Assembly: GCA_027488815.1 (NCBI GenBank)
Contig: JAIYAX010000012.1
Coordinates: 434,001-498,000, forward strand
Direction of reading: 5' to 3'
From: Cytophagaceae bacterium
Lineage (GTDB): Bacteria; Bacteroidota; Bacteroidia; Cytophagales; JAIYAX01
DNA: 64,000 nt
A program made the translations under genes and the position numbers. The notes below the pieces were generated by a model. The model had not been told where the DNA came from. It searched no databases and worked only from the letters and a program-made list of their open reading frames with translations. Within the stretch, counting starts at the first letter, position 1. Each line of letters begins with the position of its first letter. Below, in pieces: positions 42,745-51,094 of this stretch.

Positions 42745-45700
42745 ATGTTCGTAAAAGTTTTTCAGTTGAGTCATTCTGTTTTCGCCCTGCGCTTTGTCAC
42801 TGCGCTTTGCTGCCTTTCGGTTAGCCTCTGCACATTAGCCGGGTCAGACACTCCTCCTTATTCCTCAAAAATCGGGCAGAAAGATGCCAAGGCTCAGGCA
42901 TGGGTCAATGCCATGATGAAAAGCCTGTCAGGCGATGAAATGATCGGACAACTTTTCATGGTCTCTGCCTATTCCAATCGAGATGACAGCCATCGGGACA
43001 TGCTCATCACGCTGATCAGAGAGTTTCACATTGGCGGGTTAATTTTTTTTCAGGGAAGCCCCTATAAACAGGCGGTTCTGAGCAACCGATGTCAGGAAGT
43101 GTCAAAAGTACCCTTGCTGATCGGCATGGACGCAGAGTGGGGACTTGCCATGCGGCTGGATAGTGTGGCAGCCTTCCCAAGACAATTGACCGTGGCAGCC
43201 TCCTGCCGTGCAGACCTGGTCTATCAAATGGCCCGCAAAATCGGGCAAGAATGCAGGAGAATGGGGGTTCATGTGAATTTTGCCCCTGTTGTAGATGTGA
43301 ACAGCAACCCTACCAACCCGGTGATTGGCAGCCGCTCCTTTGGAGAAGAGGTGGATCGGGTAAGTGAAATGGGCATTGCTTATATGAAAGGGCTACATGA
43401 AGAGGGAGTGCTTGCCAATGCAAAGCATTTTCCAGGGCATGGTGACACAGATACCGACTCCCATTACGCCTTGCCCAAGGTGAACCGGTCAAAAGAAGCC
43501 ATTTATTCCGTCGAACTGGAGCCATTCCGGCAATTGCAAAAGGAGGGCCTGGCCTCTGTGATGGTGGCGCACCTCAGCATCCCATCACTTGACTCAACGA
43601 TGGATTTGCCAAGCACACTTTCAAAACCCATCGTTACCGGATTGCTAAAGGATAGCCTTGGTTTTCAGGGTTTGATATTTACTGATGCGCTCAACATGAA
43701 AGCGGTCACTACCTGGTACCGCAAAGGGGATCGGGAGTTGATGGCGTTGCTTGCAGGTAATGACGTCTTGCTTTTTCCGGAAGACGTGCCGGCAGCCTTT
43801 TACCGGATCAAACAAGCCTTACAGGATGGCGAGCTCGATTGGCAGCGAGTAGAGTATAGTGTGAGAAAAATTCTTTTGGCAAAATATCAGGCTGGGCTCG
43901 ATGCCTACCTGCCGGTGGAAACGGATAACCTTACTGAGGATCTTAACTCGGTTGAAAAGCAACAACTCATTTTTGAATTATATCAATCATCCATCGTGAT
44001 GCTGAACAACAAGAAACGTCTCATTCCCTTCCGTCAGCCGGATATGGGCAGTATGGCCGTTTTGAGCATTAACGACTCAGCCGATGGGCTATTTGCCAAA
44101 ACATGCAGCAACTACCGAAAGGTAGATAGGTTTGCTATCAACATTCGCTCCATTAGTTGGGCAATATCAGATAGCCTGTTTGAGCAGCTTCGGCACTATC
44201 ATACAGTCACTGTTGGTCTTCATGAAATCAACAACCGGCCCCGCAGCAACTATGGCTACACGGAGCCTATGCTTAGCTTGCTCAATCGGCTAGACAGTTC
44301 TGGCAGATTGGTGGTGGTTCTTTTGGGAGTTAGTTATGCAGCCGGTCCACTGGCCAATCTGAGCACAATTGTTTGCCTGAATCAAGACAATGAATTTACC
44401 AGAAGTCTAGGGGCATCAGCCATTTTTGGAGCAGTAGGCAGTTCTGGAGTACTGCCTGTCACAGCAGGCACTTTGCCATTGGGGTTGAGCCATTTAAGTC
44501 CAAAATTAGGCAGACTACGTTATGGAATGCCTGGTTGGTTGGGCATTGATGAGCAAAAGCTAGATAGCATCGACAAGATCATGGATCAAGCTCTTGGAAG
44601 CGGGGCTACGCCGGGTGCTCAGGTGCTTATTGCAAAATCAGGCATGGTGATCTGGAACAAAGCATACGGTCGATTACAGTACAATGATAGCATTCAGGTC
44701 AACCGGGAGAGCATTTACGATCTGGCCTCCATTACAAAAGTCGCCTCTACCGCTCAGGCCATGATGTGGCTGAGCGACAGGGGAATGATCGATGTACGCA
44801 AAAAACTTAGTTATTACCTTCCTGAACTTTCAGGAACTGATAAAGGTGATATTCGCCTTGAAGACCTTATGCTTCATCAGGCCGGACTTAAACCTTATGT
44901 CCACTTTTACGAACGAACCTTGATGCAAGGGAGGCTTGACACAGCCTGGTACGATATTATCTATTCTGAGCAGTATCCATTGCAAGTCTCTGAACAACTA
45001 TTCGCTAAGAAGCTTTTACAGGATAGTCTGTATAACTGGGTGATCCAAACTCCTTTGGAAACAAAGCCAGAAGGAGAGAAGAAGCATGCCTATAAGTATT
45101 CAGATTTGGGATTTTATTTCCTGCAACGAATCATTGAGAAGAAAACGGGAATGGCTCTGGACGCATTTATGGAAGAGGTTTTTTATGCTCCTTTAGGTGC
45201 CTACCGAATGGGCTACAGGCCACTGGATTGGGCAGATACACTCAATGTGGCACCTACAGAACTTGATTTGAAATTCCGGAATAGCCTTGTAAAAGCAACA
45301 GTACACGATCCCGGGGCTGCCATGTCCGGTGGGGTAGCGGGGCATGCAGGTCTTTTCTCCAATGCGAACGATTTGGCAAAGCTGATGCAGATGAATTTAC
45401 AAAAAGGGTATTACGGAGGAAGCTATTACTTCTATAAGCCGGAAACTTTGGAACGCTTTAGTACTACTCATGTCAAAGGAAACCGAAGGGGGTACTTATG
45501 GGATAAGCCTGATCGTGAAAATACCAATGGTCCAACCTCCAATCTGGCATCAGATGCATGTTATGGTCATACAGGATTTACCGGTACAGCGGTTTGGGTC
45601 GACCCGAAGTATGAGTTGATTTACATCTTTTTGTCCAACCGGGTTAATCCTGCTGTCAACCCTTCTTTGATTCAGCAAAACATTCGTACCCGAATTCAGG

Positions 45701-45750
45701 ATGTTATCTATAGAGCAGTCATGTCTACCGAAACTAAATCTTCAGATTGA
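42745..45750 (+). CDS. GH3 beta-N-acetylglucosaminidase-like / serine hydrolase (beta-lactamase-fold) fusion, exported
   Basis: A 1001-residue two-enzyme protein. A signal peptide precedes a GH3 domain of NagZ type (about 45-400) with H232/D-containing KHFPGHGDTDTDSH and the nucleophile region FTDALNMKAV (D314). After a linking alpha/beta domain (about 430-585) comes a class C beta-lactamase/PBP4-like domain (about 600-1001) with catalytic SITK (S662, K665), a YSD triad (KYSDLGFYF) and an HTG motif (YGHTGFTGTAVW). The GH3 part would remove GlcNAc from muropeptides or other glycans; the second part would hydrolyse D-amino acid amide or ester bonds. I use the ATG at 42745 because the signal peptide fits it; a TTG at 42685 is possible but overlaps the divergent gene. 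Confidence 0.88.
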   Translation: MFVKVFQLSHSVFALRFVTALCCLSVSLCTLAGSDTPPYSSKIGQKDAKAQAWVNAMMKSLSGDEMIGQLFMVSAYSNRDDSHRDMLITLIREFHIGGLIFFQGSPYKQAVLSNRCQEVSKVPLLIGMDAEWGLAMRLDSVAAFPRQLTVAASCRADLVYQMARKIGQECRRMGVHVNFAPVVDVNSNPTNPVIGSRSFGEEVDRVSEMGIAYMKGLHEEGVLANAKHFPGHGDTDTDSHYALPKVNRSKEAIYSVELEPFRQLQKEGLASVMVAHLSIPSLDSTMDLPSTLSKPIVTGLLKDSLGFQGLIFTDALNMKAVTTWYRKGDRELMALLAGNDVLLFPEDVPAAFYRIKQALQDGELDWQRVEYSVRKILLAKYQAGLDAYLPVETDNLTEDLNSVEKQQLIFELYQSSIVMLNNKKRLIPFRQPDMGSMAVLSINDSADGLFAKTCSNYRKVDRFAINIRSISWAISDSLFEQLRHYHTVTVGLHEINNRPRSNYGYTEPMLSLLNRLDSSGRLVVVLLGVSYAAGPLANLSTIVCLNQDNEFTRSLGASAIFGAVGSSGVLPVTAGTLPLGLSHLSPKLGRLRYGMPGWLGIDEQKLDSIDKIMDQALGSGATPGAQVLIAKSGMVIWNKAYGRLQYNDSIQVNRESIYDLASITKVASTAQAMMWLSDRGMIDVRKKLSYYLPELSGTDKGDIRLEDLMLHQAGLKPYVHFYERTLMQGRLDTAWYDIIYSEQYPLQVSEQLFAKKLLQDSLYNWVIQTPLETKPEGEKKHAYKYSDLGFYFLQRIIEKKTGMALDAFMEEVFYAPLGAYRMGYRPLDWADTLNVAPTELDLKFRNSLVKATVHDPGAAMSGGVAGHAGLFSNANDLAKLMQMNLQKGYYGGSYYFYKPETLERFSTTHVKGNRRGYLWDKPDRENTNGPTSNLASDACYGHTGFTGTAVWVDPKYELIYIFLSNRVNPAVNPSLIQQNIRTRIQDVIYRAVMSTETKSSD

Positions 45751-46886
45751 TGAGAATAGGAATTGTATGTTATCCGACGTTTGGCGGAAGCGGGGTAGTA
45801 GCCACTGAGTTGGGAAAAGCACTTGCCAAAAAAGGGCATGAGATTCATTTTATCACCTATACTCAACCTGTCAGGCTTGATTTTTTTCATGAGCGGGTTT
45901 TTTATCATGAAGTAAGCATTTCTTCTTATCCACTCTTTCAGTTTCAGCCTTATGAGTTAGCCCTTGCGGGTAAAATTGTAAATGTGGTAAAGTATGAAAA
46001 GCTTGATCTTTTGCATGTGCATTATGCAATCCCTCACGCTTCGGCAGCCTATATGGCCCGACAGATTTTGCTCACCGAAGGGATCTACCTGCCTGTAGTG
46101 ACCACCTTGCACGGCACAGATATTACTCTGGTAGGCAAGGATCCATCTTTTGAGCCTGTGGTGACATTTTCCATCAACCAGTCGGATGGCGTTACCGCTG
46201 TATCGGCTGACCTACGAAAAGATACACTTCAACTGTTTAACATCAATCGTGAAATAGAAGTCATTCCTAACTTCATCGACCTGGAACGCTTTCGTAAGCG
46301 TAAGATGGATCATTTCAAGAAAGCCATTTGTCCAAACAATGAAAAATTACTGGTGCACACCTCCAATTTCAGGAAGGTAAAAAGGGTTCAGGATGTTATT
46401 CTCATTTTTGACCGTATCAGGCACAGGATCCCCAGCAAACTGCTTTTGGTGGGAGATGGCCCAGAGAGGGTAAACATGGAGAAGCTATGCCGTGATTTGG
46501 GTAGTTGCAATGATGTTCGGTTCCTCGGAAAGCTTGACGCAGTAGAAGATGTGCTCAGTGTGTGTGACCTGTTTTTGATGCCTTCTGAGAAGGAAAGTTT
46601 TGGTCTCGCCGCTTTGGAAGCCATGGCCTGCGAAGTGCCTGTGGTATCCACCAATACTGGAGGGTTGCCGGAGTTGAACATTCATGGAGTGACAGGCTTT
46701 ATGAGCGAGGTAGGGGATATTGACAGCATGGTAGCTCAGAGTCTTGAAGTGCTGGAAGATGCCAACTTACCCAGGTTCAAGGCCAATGCACTCAAAAGGG
46801 CCCAGGAGTTTGACATTGAGTTTATATTGCCTCAATATGAGCAGTACTACGAGCGTATACTCCAGCAAAAAATGGCTGAAAAATAG
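45750..46886 (+). CDS. bshA: N-acetyl-alpha-D-glucosaminyl L-malate synthase BshA (bacillithiol synthesis)
   Basis: BshA transfers GlcNAc from UDP-GlcNAc to L-malate, the first step of bacillithiol synthesis. The family's N-terminus is clear (MRIGIVCYPTFGGSGVVATELGKALA), as are FFHERVFYHEVSISSYPLF, LHVHYAIPHA, TLHGTDITLVG and the C-terminal GT4 nucleotide-sugar site MPSEKESFGLAALEAMACEVPVVS. Length is 378 residues. The ATG at 45750 overlaps the TGA of the GH3 fusion gene by one base (TGATG), so translation is probably coupled. bshB and bshC are not in the window. Confidence 0.95.
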   Translation: MRIGIVCYPTFGGSGVVATELGKALAKKGHEIHFITYTQPVRLDFFHERVFYHEVSISSYPLFQFQPYELALAGKIVNVVKYEKLDLLHVHYAIPHASAAYMARQILLTEGIYLPVVTTLHGTDITLVGKDPSFEPVVTFSINQSDGVTAVSADLRKDTLQLFNINREIEVIPNFIDLERFRKRKMDHFKKAICPNNEKLLVHTSNFRKVKRVQDVILIFDRIRHRIPSKLLLVGDGPERVNMEKLCRDLGSCNDVRFLGKLDAVEDVLSVCDLFLMPSEKESFGLAALEAMACEVPVVSTNTGGLPELNIHGVTGFMSEVGDIDSMVAQSLEVLEDANLPRFKANALKRAQEFDIEFILPQYEQYYERILQQKMAEK

Positions 46887-46887
46887 T

Positions 46888-46908
46888 GGGCACGCCGAAG
46901 GCGTGCCC
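46888..46908. terminator. Perfect GC-rich hairpin between convergent bshA and SPFH gene
   Basis: GGGCACGCC-GAA-GGCGTGCCC is a perfect 9-bp inverted repeat one base after the bshA stop. It lies between two converging genes and could end transcription from both sides. It lacks a following T-run in the plus direction; in the minus direction a short T-rich stretch (ACTATTTTT) follows. Confidence 0.5.
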
Positions 46909-46933
46909 AACAAATCCCTGATCTATCCCTGAT

Positions 46934-47719
46934 CTACTCCTCATCCTGCATGATGAAAGGCATATTGCCATTGGTGATGATCACTTTTGAGTTTTGCGAT
47001 TTAGATAGCTCACGCATTGCCTCGATACCTTTGTAGCGAATTAAAATCTCATTCAGGTTTTCATTGATGATCTTTTGAGCAGTGTTGATCCCCTGTGCCT
47101 CGATGATTTTACGCTCTGCCTCTTTACGCTCCTTTTGCAAGACATATTCCATTCTCTGGGCTTCTTGCTCAGCCTGCATTTTTTGCTCAATCGACTGGTA
47201 TAGCCCATCCGGTAAGCGGATGCTCTTTAGCAAAATCGCCTCTACCACAAGTCCACGATCACCTAGTAATTCCGTCATGATTTTTGCGATATCCCTACCG
47301 ATTTCATCCCGCTGAGCGGTATGCAGGTCTTTTGCATCGTGTCGTGCGGTCACATTTGCAGCGGCGGACCTTAGTACGTTGCGTATCACTTCTTCCCCCT
47401 CGTCCACACCCAAAGTCTCTACGATTTTAACTGCCGACTCAGGCCTGATATGAAACAAAACAGAAAATTCAGCCTGCACATTAAGTCCTTCTCTGCTGGG
47501 TAAAGACTCCAGTGTGACCGGCAGGTTAATGGTACGAACCGGTACCTTGATGACCCTTGTGAGAAAGGGATTTATCAGGTAGGAGCCTGAAGGCAACTCT
47601 TTTGGTTTTAATTTTCCAAGGGTTCTTTTCACTCCGACCTCGCCTTGGCGCACCACTTTGATACAGCTACTGGCGGAAAATCCGATCATGGCTGCGGTTA
47701 TGAATACAATTGTTCTCAT
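46934..47719 (-). CDS. Prohibitin-family SPFH domain protein
   Basis: A 261-residue SPFH/prohibitin-type protein: QGEVGVKRTLGKLKPKELPSG, the SPFH core (LNVQAEFSVLFHIRPESAVKIVETLG), then a coiled coil (about 180-225, QEAQRMEYVLQKERKEAERK) and a short C-terminal domain. Such proteins form ring-like membrane scaffolds and often regulate membrane proteases such as FtsH. I start at the ATG at 47719 because the N-terminal hydrophobic segment then begins directly; the frame is open to 47755. The segment ends SASSC (Cys19), so lipidation rather than a simple membrane anchor is possible. It is separated from nadD by 84 bases. Confidence 0.87.
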   Translation of the reverse strand: MRTIVFITAAMIGFSASSCIKVVRQGEVGVKRTLGKLKPKELPSGSYLINPFLTRVIKVPVRTINLPVTLESLPSREGLNVQAEFSVLFHIRPESAVKIVETLGVDEGEEVIRNVLRSAAANVTARHDAKDLHTAQRDEIGRDIAKIMTELLGDRGLVVEAILLKSIRLPDGLYQSIEQKMQAEQEAQRMEYVLQKERKEAERKIIEAQGINTAQKIINENLNEILIRYKGIEAMRELSKSQNSKVIITNGNMPFIMQDEE

Positions 47720-47803
47720 CGTTTTTGGGTTTTCAATTTGACTATTCAATCCCAATGCCAGAGCGAACGAAAAAGAGGGATATAGGATATTTTTTTGTTC
47801 TTT

Positions 47804-48376
47804 TTAGGAAAAGAATTTTTTGAGGCGGATGTATCCTTCTACTTCAGGGGTTACCAGGTAACGAATGCTTCTTTGATGTTGGATAGCCTCCCGAATAAAA
47901 GTTGCTGAGATATCGAGTAATGGAGCTAGTACCCAGCGTACAGAGGGGTGTTTCTCCAGACTTGCCGGACCAGCCTCCGGCCGGGGATAAACATAGAGTT
48001 GGTGGTGTTGCAATAGGGTCTCAGCGTTTTTCCAGCGGGGAAAGCTTTCCAAATTGTCGGCACCGATGATCAGCACAAATTCATTTGCCGGATACTTATC
48101 ATGAAGCCAGGCAAGGGTGTCAGCTGTGTAACTTGGCCTCGGCATTCGCAACTCTATATCGCAAGCCTTAAATCCGGGATTATCATTAATGGACAGCTCC
48201 ACCATGTGGAATCGGTCATGCTCATGGAGCAGGTTCTGGCTTTTCTTGAATGGGTTTTGAGGACTTACGACAAACCAAACCTGATCGAGATCAGTGGAGT
48301 CAAGCATGGTTTGGGCAATGATCAGATGGCCCACATGTATCGGGTTGAATGACCCGAAAAACAAGCCTACCTTCAT
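47804..48376 (-). CDS. nadD: Nicotinate-nucleotide adenylyltransferase
   Basis: NadD adenylates nicotinate mononucleotide to deamido-NAD in NAD synthesis. The nucleotidyltransferase motif [15 protein letters not shown] is at residues 8-22, with [11 protein letters not shown] near residue 37, the [11 protein letters not shown] segment near 100, and the C-terminal SATFIREAI (family ISxTxIR) near 160. Length is 190 residues. It overlaps gmk by four bases (ATGA). Confidence 0.94.
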   Translation of the reverse strand: MKVGLFFGSFNPIHVGHLIIAQTMLDSTDLDQVWFVVSPQNPFKKSQNLLHEHDRFHMVELSINDNPGFKACDIELRMPRPSYTADTLAWLHDKYPANEFVLIIGADNLESFPRWKNAETLLQHHQLYVYPRPEAGPASLEKHPSVRWVLAPLLDISATFIREAIQHQRSIRYLVTPEVEGYIRLKKFFS

Positions 48377-48948
48377 TTTGTCTCTGATTCTATAAATCGA
48401 TCAATGATCAGTTTTGCCTCAACCAGTGTCAGTTCGAGGACTTCATTGATAAGGATCACATCAAACTGATCAGCAAAACTCATTTCATAAGTTGCTTTAG
48501 CTAGCCTTTTGGCAATACTTTCTTCCGAATCGGTCTCTCTTTTGGATAGCCGGCTTTTGAGTACTTCGATATCGGTCACCTTTACAAAAACCGCCAGGGC
48601 TTTTGGCCCGAATTCTTTTTTGATGCTCAAGCCTCCCTTTACGTCAACATCAAACAAGATCACTTTGTCTTCTGACCACAGCCGCTCAATTTCAGATTTC
48701 AAGGTGCCGTAGTAATACCCCGGATAAACCTCTTCCCACTCTACAAAATCACCTTTCGCTACCCTCGCTTCAAACTCAGCTACGGATAAAAAGTAATAGT
48801 CTTTACCATGTATTTCATTTCCCCTGGGAGAGCGGGTGCAGGCTGAAATAGAAAAGCCAAATCGAGGGTCGGTCTTGAGTAAGGTGCGTACTATAGTCGT
48901 CTTGCCTGAGCCAGAGGGGGCTGAGAAGATGACTAGACGACCGGACAT
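48373..48948 (-). CDS. gmk: Guanylate kinase
   Basis: Phosphorylates GMP to GDP with ATP. The P-loop [15 protein letters not shown] is at residues 10-24, followed by the GMP-binding [21 protein letters not shown] and [10 protein letters not shown] segments and the lid region ([17 protein letters not shown]). At 191 residues it is of normal length. Its ATG directly follows the TGA of the putative anti-sigma gene, and it overlaps nadD, so four genes from the sigma factor onward appear tightly linked. Confidence 0.95.
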   Translation of the reverse strand: MSGRLVIFSAPSGSGKTTIVRTLLKTDPRFGFSISACTRSPRGNEIHGKDYYFLSVAEFEARVAKGDFVEWEEVYPGYYYGTLKSEIERLWSEDKVILFDVDVKGGLSIKKEFGPKALAVFVKVTDIEVLKSRLSKRETDSEESIAKRLAKATYEMSFADQFDVILINEVLELTLVEAKLIIDRFIESETK

Positions 48949-49221
48949 TCAGGTAGATTTACGGATCAGTTCAGAAATATGCTGTTTTAAGCTTTCTGGT
49001 GGGTCAATATAGAGAATATTATGTTGTACCAAGCCTTTCAAAGCACTTAGGTCTTCAAAATGTTGCCTGCAAGGCTTACAATACTGACCGATTTGGTCAT
49101 AAAATTCATAGGCTGAGGGTGCAGCTGTTCCATCCACCATTAGCTGATGCTCCTCCTTACAAGTGCTGATCCTTTCGCAGTAATCGGTATTGTTTATTTT
49201 TGAAGGAAGCGTACTATTCAT
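48949..49221 (-). CDS. Putative zinc-finger-like anti-sigma factor
   Basis: A 90-residue protein coded directly behind the ECF sigma factor. I place the start at the ATG at 49221, which overlaps the sigma stop codon by eight bases (ATGAATAG); a longer reading from 49266 would lie mostly inside the sigma gene. It has the spacing of a small metal-binding domain: Cys14, Cys20, His25 and a CxxC (YCKPCRQHF) about 30 residues later, loosely like anti-sigma ZAS/HC2 domains. No membrane segment is present, so it would be a soluble redox- or metal-sensing partner. Function is inferred from position and cysteines. Confidence 0.68.
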   Translation of the reverse strand: MNSTLPSKINNTDYCERISTCKEEHQLMVDGTAAPSAYEFYDQIGQYCKPCRQHFEDLSALKGLVQHNILYIDPPESLKQHISELIRKST

Positions 49222-49819
49222 GGCTTTGATCAATTTGAATAGTTCCAAATCCTTGTGTGCGGGCATACTCCAACAGCATGTCTTTCAGTAAATTACGGGC
49301 ACGATGTAGCCTTGAACGCACCGTTCCTATTGGAATATCAAGGATCTTTGACATCTCTTCGTAGGTGAATTGTTCAAGATCGCATAGAATGATCGCTGTT
49401 CGGAAATCCACGGGTAAGGCATTTAGGGCGTTGGCTACTTCATCTCCCAGTTTATCCTGCATCAGGTCTAGACGCAAGTCACTGTTTACTTTGTGTTCTG
49501 CTTCTTCAGAATTGTAAAAACTTTCAAGCTCATTGTAGTCCACCTTACCAGGCTCCTTGGATTTTTTCCGGAAGTCATTGATGAAGGTGTTTTTCATTAT
49601 CCTGAACATCCATGCTTTAGCATTGGTTCCTTCTGAATAGGAAGAAAAGAAACGATAGGCTTTCAGGTAGCTCTCCTGAACCAGATCATTGGCCTCATCT
49701 TCGTCCTGAGTGAGCTTTAGAGCGAAGTTGTAAAGCGGCTTCATCAAGGGCATAAACTCCTTGAGGAAGGCTTCGTCTTTTTGTATTTTTTGCTGGTTTT
49801 TTCCGATGCCTGAACTCAT
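49214..49819 (-). CDS. ECF RNA polymerase sigma factor (sigma-70 family)
   Basis: A 201-residue group IV sigma factor. Region 2 spans about residues 22-95 (MKPLYNFALKLTQDEDEANDLVQESYLKAYRFF, then AWMFRIMKNTFINDFRKK), and region 4 about 125-185 (LPVDFRTAIILCDLEQFTYEEMSKILDIPIGTVRSRLHRARNLL). It would direct transcription of a set of genes on an envelope or redox signal under control of the small protein encoded next. It lies 72 bases after the beta-propeller lipoprotein gene; that gap has no clear primary promoter, but a GTAAC-type stretch might be an autoregulated site. Confidence 0.93.
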   Translation of the reverse strand: MSSGIGKNQQKIQKDEAFLKEFMPLMKPLYNFALKLTQDEDEANDLVQESYLKAYRFFSSYSEGTNAKAWMFRIMKNTFINDFRKKSKEPGKVDYNELESFYNSEEAEHKVNSDLRLDLMQDKLGDEVANALNALPVDFRTAIILCDLEQFTYEEMSKILDIPIGTVRSRLHRARNLLKDMLLEYARTQGFGTIQIDQSHE

Positions 49820-49891
49820 CTTAGCTTAGCGGGCGGCGCACATTGTTAGGATAACCTCCCTGATTAAGAATTGTTACAGGCAATTAAGTAA

Positions 49892-51094
49892 TTATTGAAA
49901 ATCTGTGGAGAGACGATAAAGCAATATCCTCTTGTTGCCACCATCAACCACCATCACTACCCTGCGGAAATAGGCCACAGCTCTGGGCTCAAAAAACTGA
50001 TTAAGTGCGTTTCCCCTTCCGCCAAAAGAGGCGATGATATTTCTTGTTTCCTGAGAACCTGGAGGAGGAACTACCCCTTCTGCACCGGCGTTGGTGAACT
50101 GAAAGAGACTGTCTTTCTCTGAATCAACAACAAAAAGATAGTTAGTGCCATCGCCAGTGATCGCCAGCCCGGTAGGTTTAGCAAACCTCAGGGGGTCATA
50201 CAAGAAACGAGTGGATTTTGTGGTGTCACCAACAGCAAGGGTACGCACGGAATAAAATGCATTGTCCTCCGTTTGGGTGTAGCCTATCAATTGGGTTCGA
50301 AGGGCAACCCCATCTCCTAGTGAAGTAACAAAAAAGTCTCTGGAAGTGCTGGGATTGACCCGCTGAGGAGGTTGAACAAATGTGACCAGACCAAAGGGCT
50401 TTTTGAAATAGTCCCTGATATTGCCAAACTCCTGCGAAAAGATCTCAATGTTTGATCGGTACCTGTCCTGATCATCAAACAGGATCACCCCATCATCCGG
50501 CCCTCCAAACTGCGTGGTGGTGTTCACCGGCCCATTGCGTGTCACATAGTAAAAGTTATCCGCCAGCACGGCTATCTTGTTAAATACCACTTGCTCAAGC
50601 AGAGGCCCCTTGCTCAGATTAGCAGTTACATAAAAAGGATGGACAATAAGTTTTTTAATGGAAGCATAGGGTATCCCATAATTGGTACCACTTTTCAGCC
50701 CGATGCGATAGATGGCATTCAGGCGGTAGGAAACACTGTTTACAACGGTATCCACTGTGCCGAGTACGAGCAGATCCAGCCTTAGGTCCTGAGCGATGGC
50801 TTTTGCTCCAGGAACATTGAGTCTTCCCAATTCCCTGAATCCTTGGTCATAACAGATCACCTGCTGGGCTCCTTTATCCACCACATAAAGCAGTTCATCA
50901 AAACCGGCCATTACATCCGTAGGATCCAGATACCCGGAAAGTACCGGCTGAATAGGAATATAAGCTACAGGACGCACCTCAAAAACAGGCACCCCAAGGA
51001 AGTCGGTTGTGATTTTCTTTCCAAAAAAGCCCTCGCATGAGCTCAAAAGCCAGGGGAGGAGGGCTATGCCCAGGAGTATTTTGATTCTATTCAC
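49892..51094 (-). CDS. Beta-propeller (NHL-like) lipoprotein
   Basis: A 400-residue lipoprotein of unknown function. I chose the GTG at 51094 because it starts a lipoprotein signal peptide (lipobox LLSSC, Cys20) and overlaps the stop of the PorV-like gene by eight bases (GTGAATAG); an ATG at 51127 would lie inside that gene and spoil the signal. The mature part carries repeated NHL/six-bladed-propeller features (LDPTDVMAGFDELLYVVDKG, KPTGLAITGDGTNYLFVVDS, FFEPRAVAYFRRVVMVVDGG). Propellers of this kind bind proteins or small ligands. It closes the four-gene module starting at 56382. Confidence 0.78.
   Translation of the reverse strand: MNRIKILLGIALLPWLLSSCEGFFGKKITTDFLGVPVFEVRPVAYIPIQPVLSGYLDPTDVMAGFDELLYVVDKGAQQVICYDQGFRELGRLNVPGAKAIAQDLRLDLLVLGTVDTVVNSVSYRLNAIYRIGLKSGTNYGIPYASIKKLIVHPFYVTANLSKGPLLEQVVFNKIAVLADNFYYVTRNGPVNTTTQFGGPDDGVILFDDQDRYRSNIEIFSQEFGNIRDYFKKPFGLVTFVQPPQRVNPSTSRDFFVTSLGDGVALRTQLIGYTQTEDNAFYSVRTLAVGDTTKSTRFLYDPLRFAKPTGLAITGDGTNYLFVVDSEKDSLFQFTNAGAEGVVPPPGSQETRNIIASFGGRGNALNQFFEPRAVAYFRRVVMVVDGGNKRILLYRLSTDFQ

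Noticed and set aside
46914-46935. Tandem 11-base repeat ATCCCTGATCT x2
   Set aside because: Only two copies, overlapping the stop codon of the SPFH gene; too short to support a mobile or regulatory element.
47756-47803. AT-rich inverted repeat (TTCTTTT / AAAAGAA) after nadD as a terminator
   Set aside because: The stem is weak and AT-only with no clear T-run behind it.
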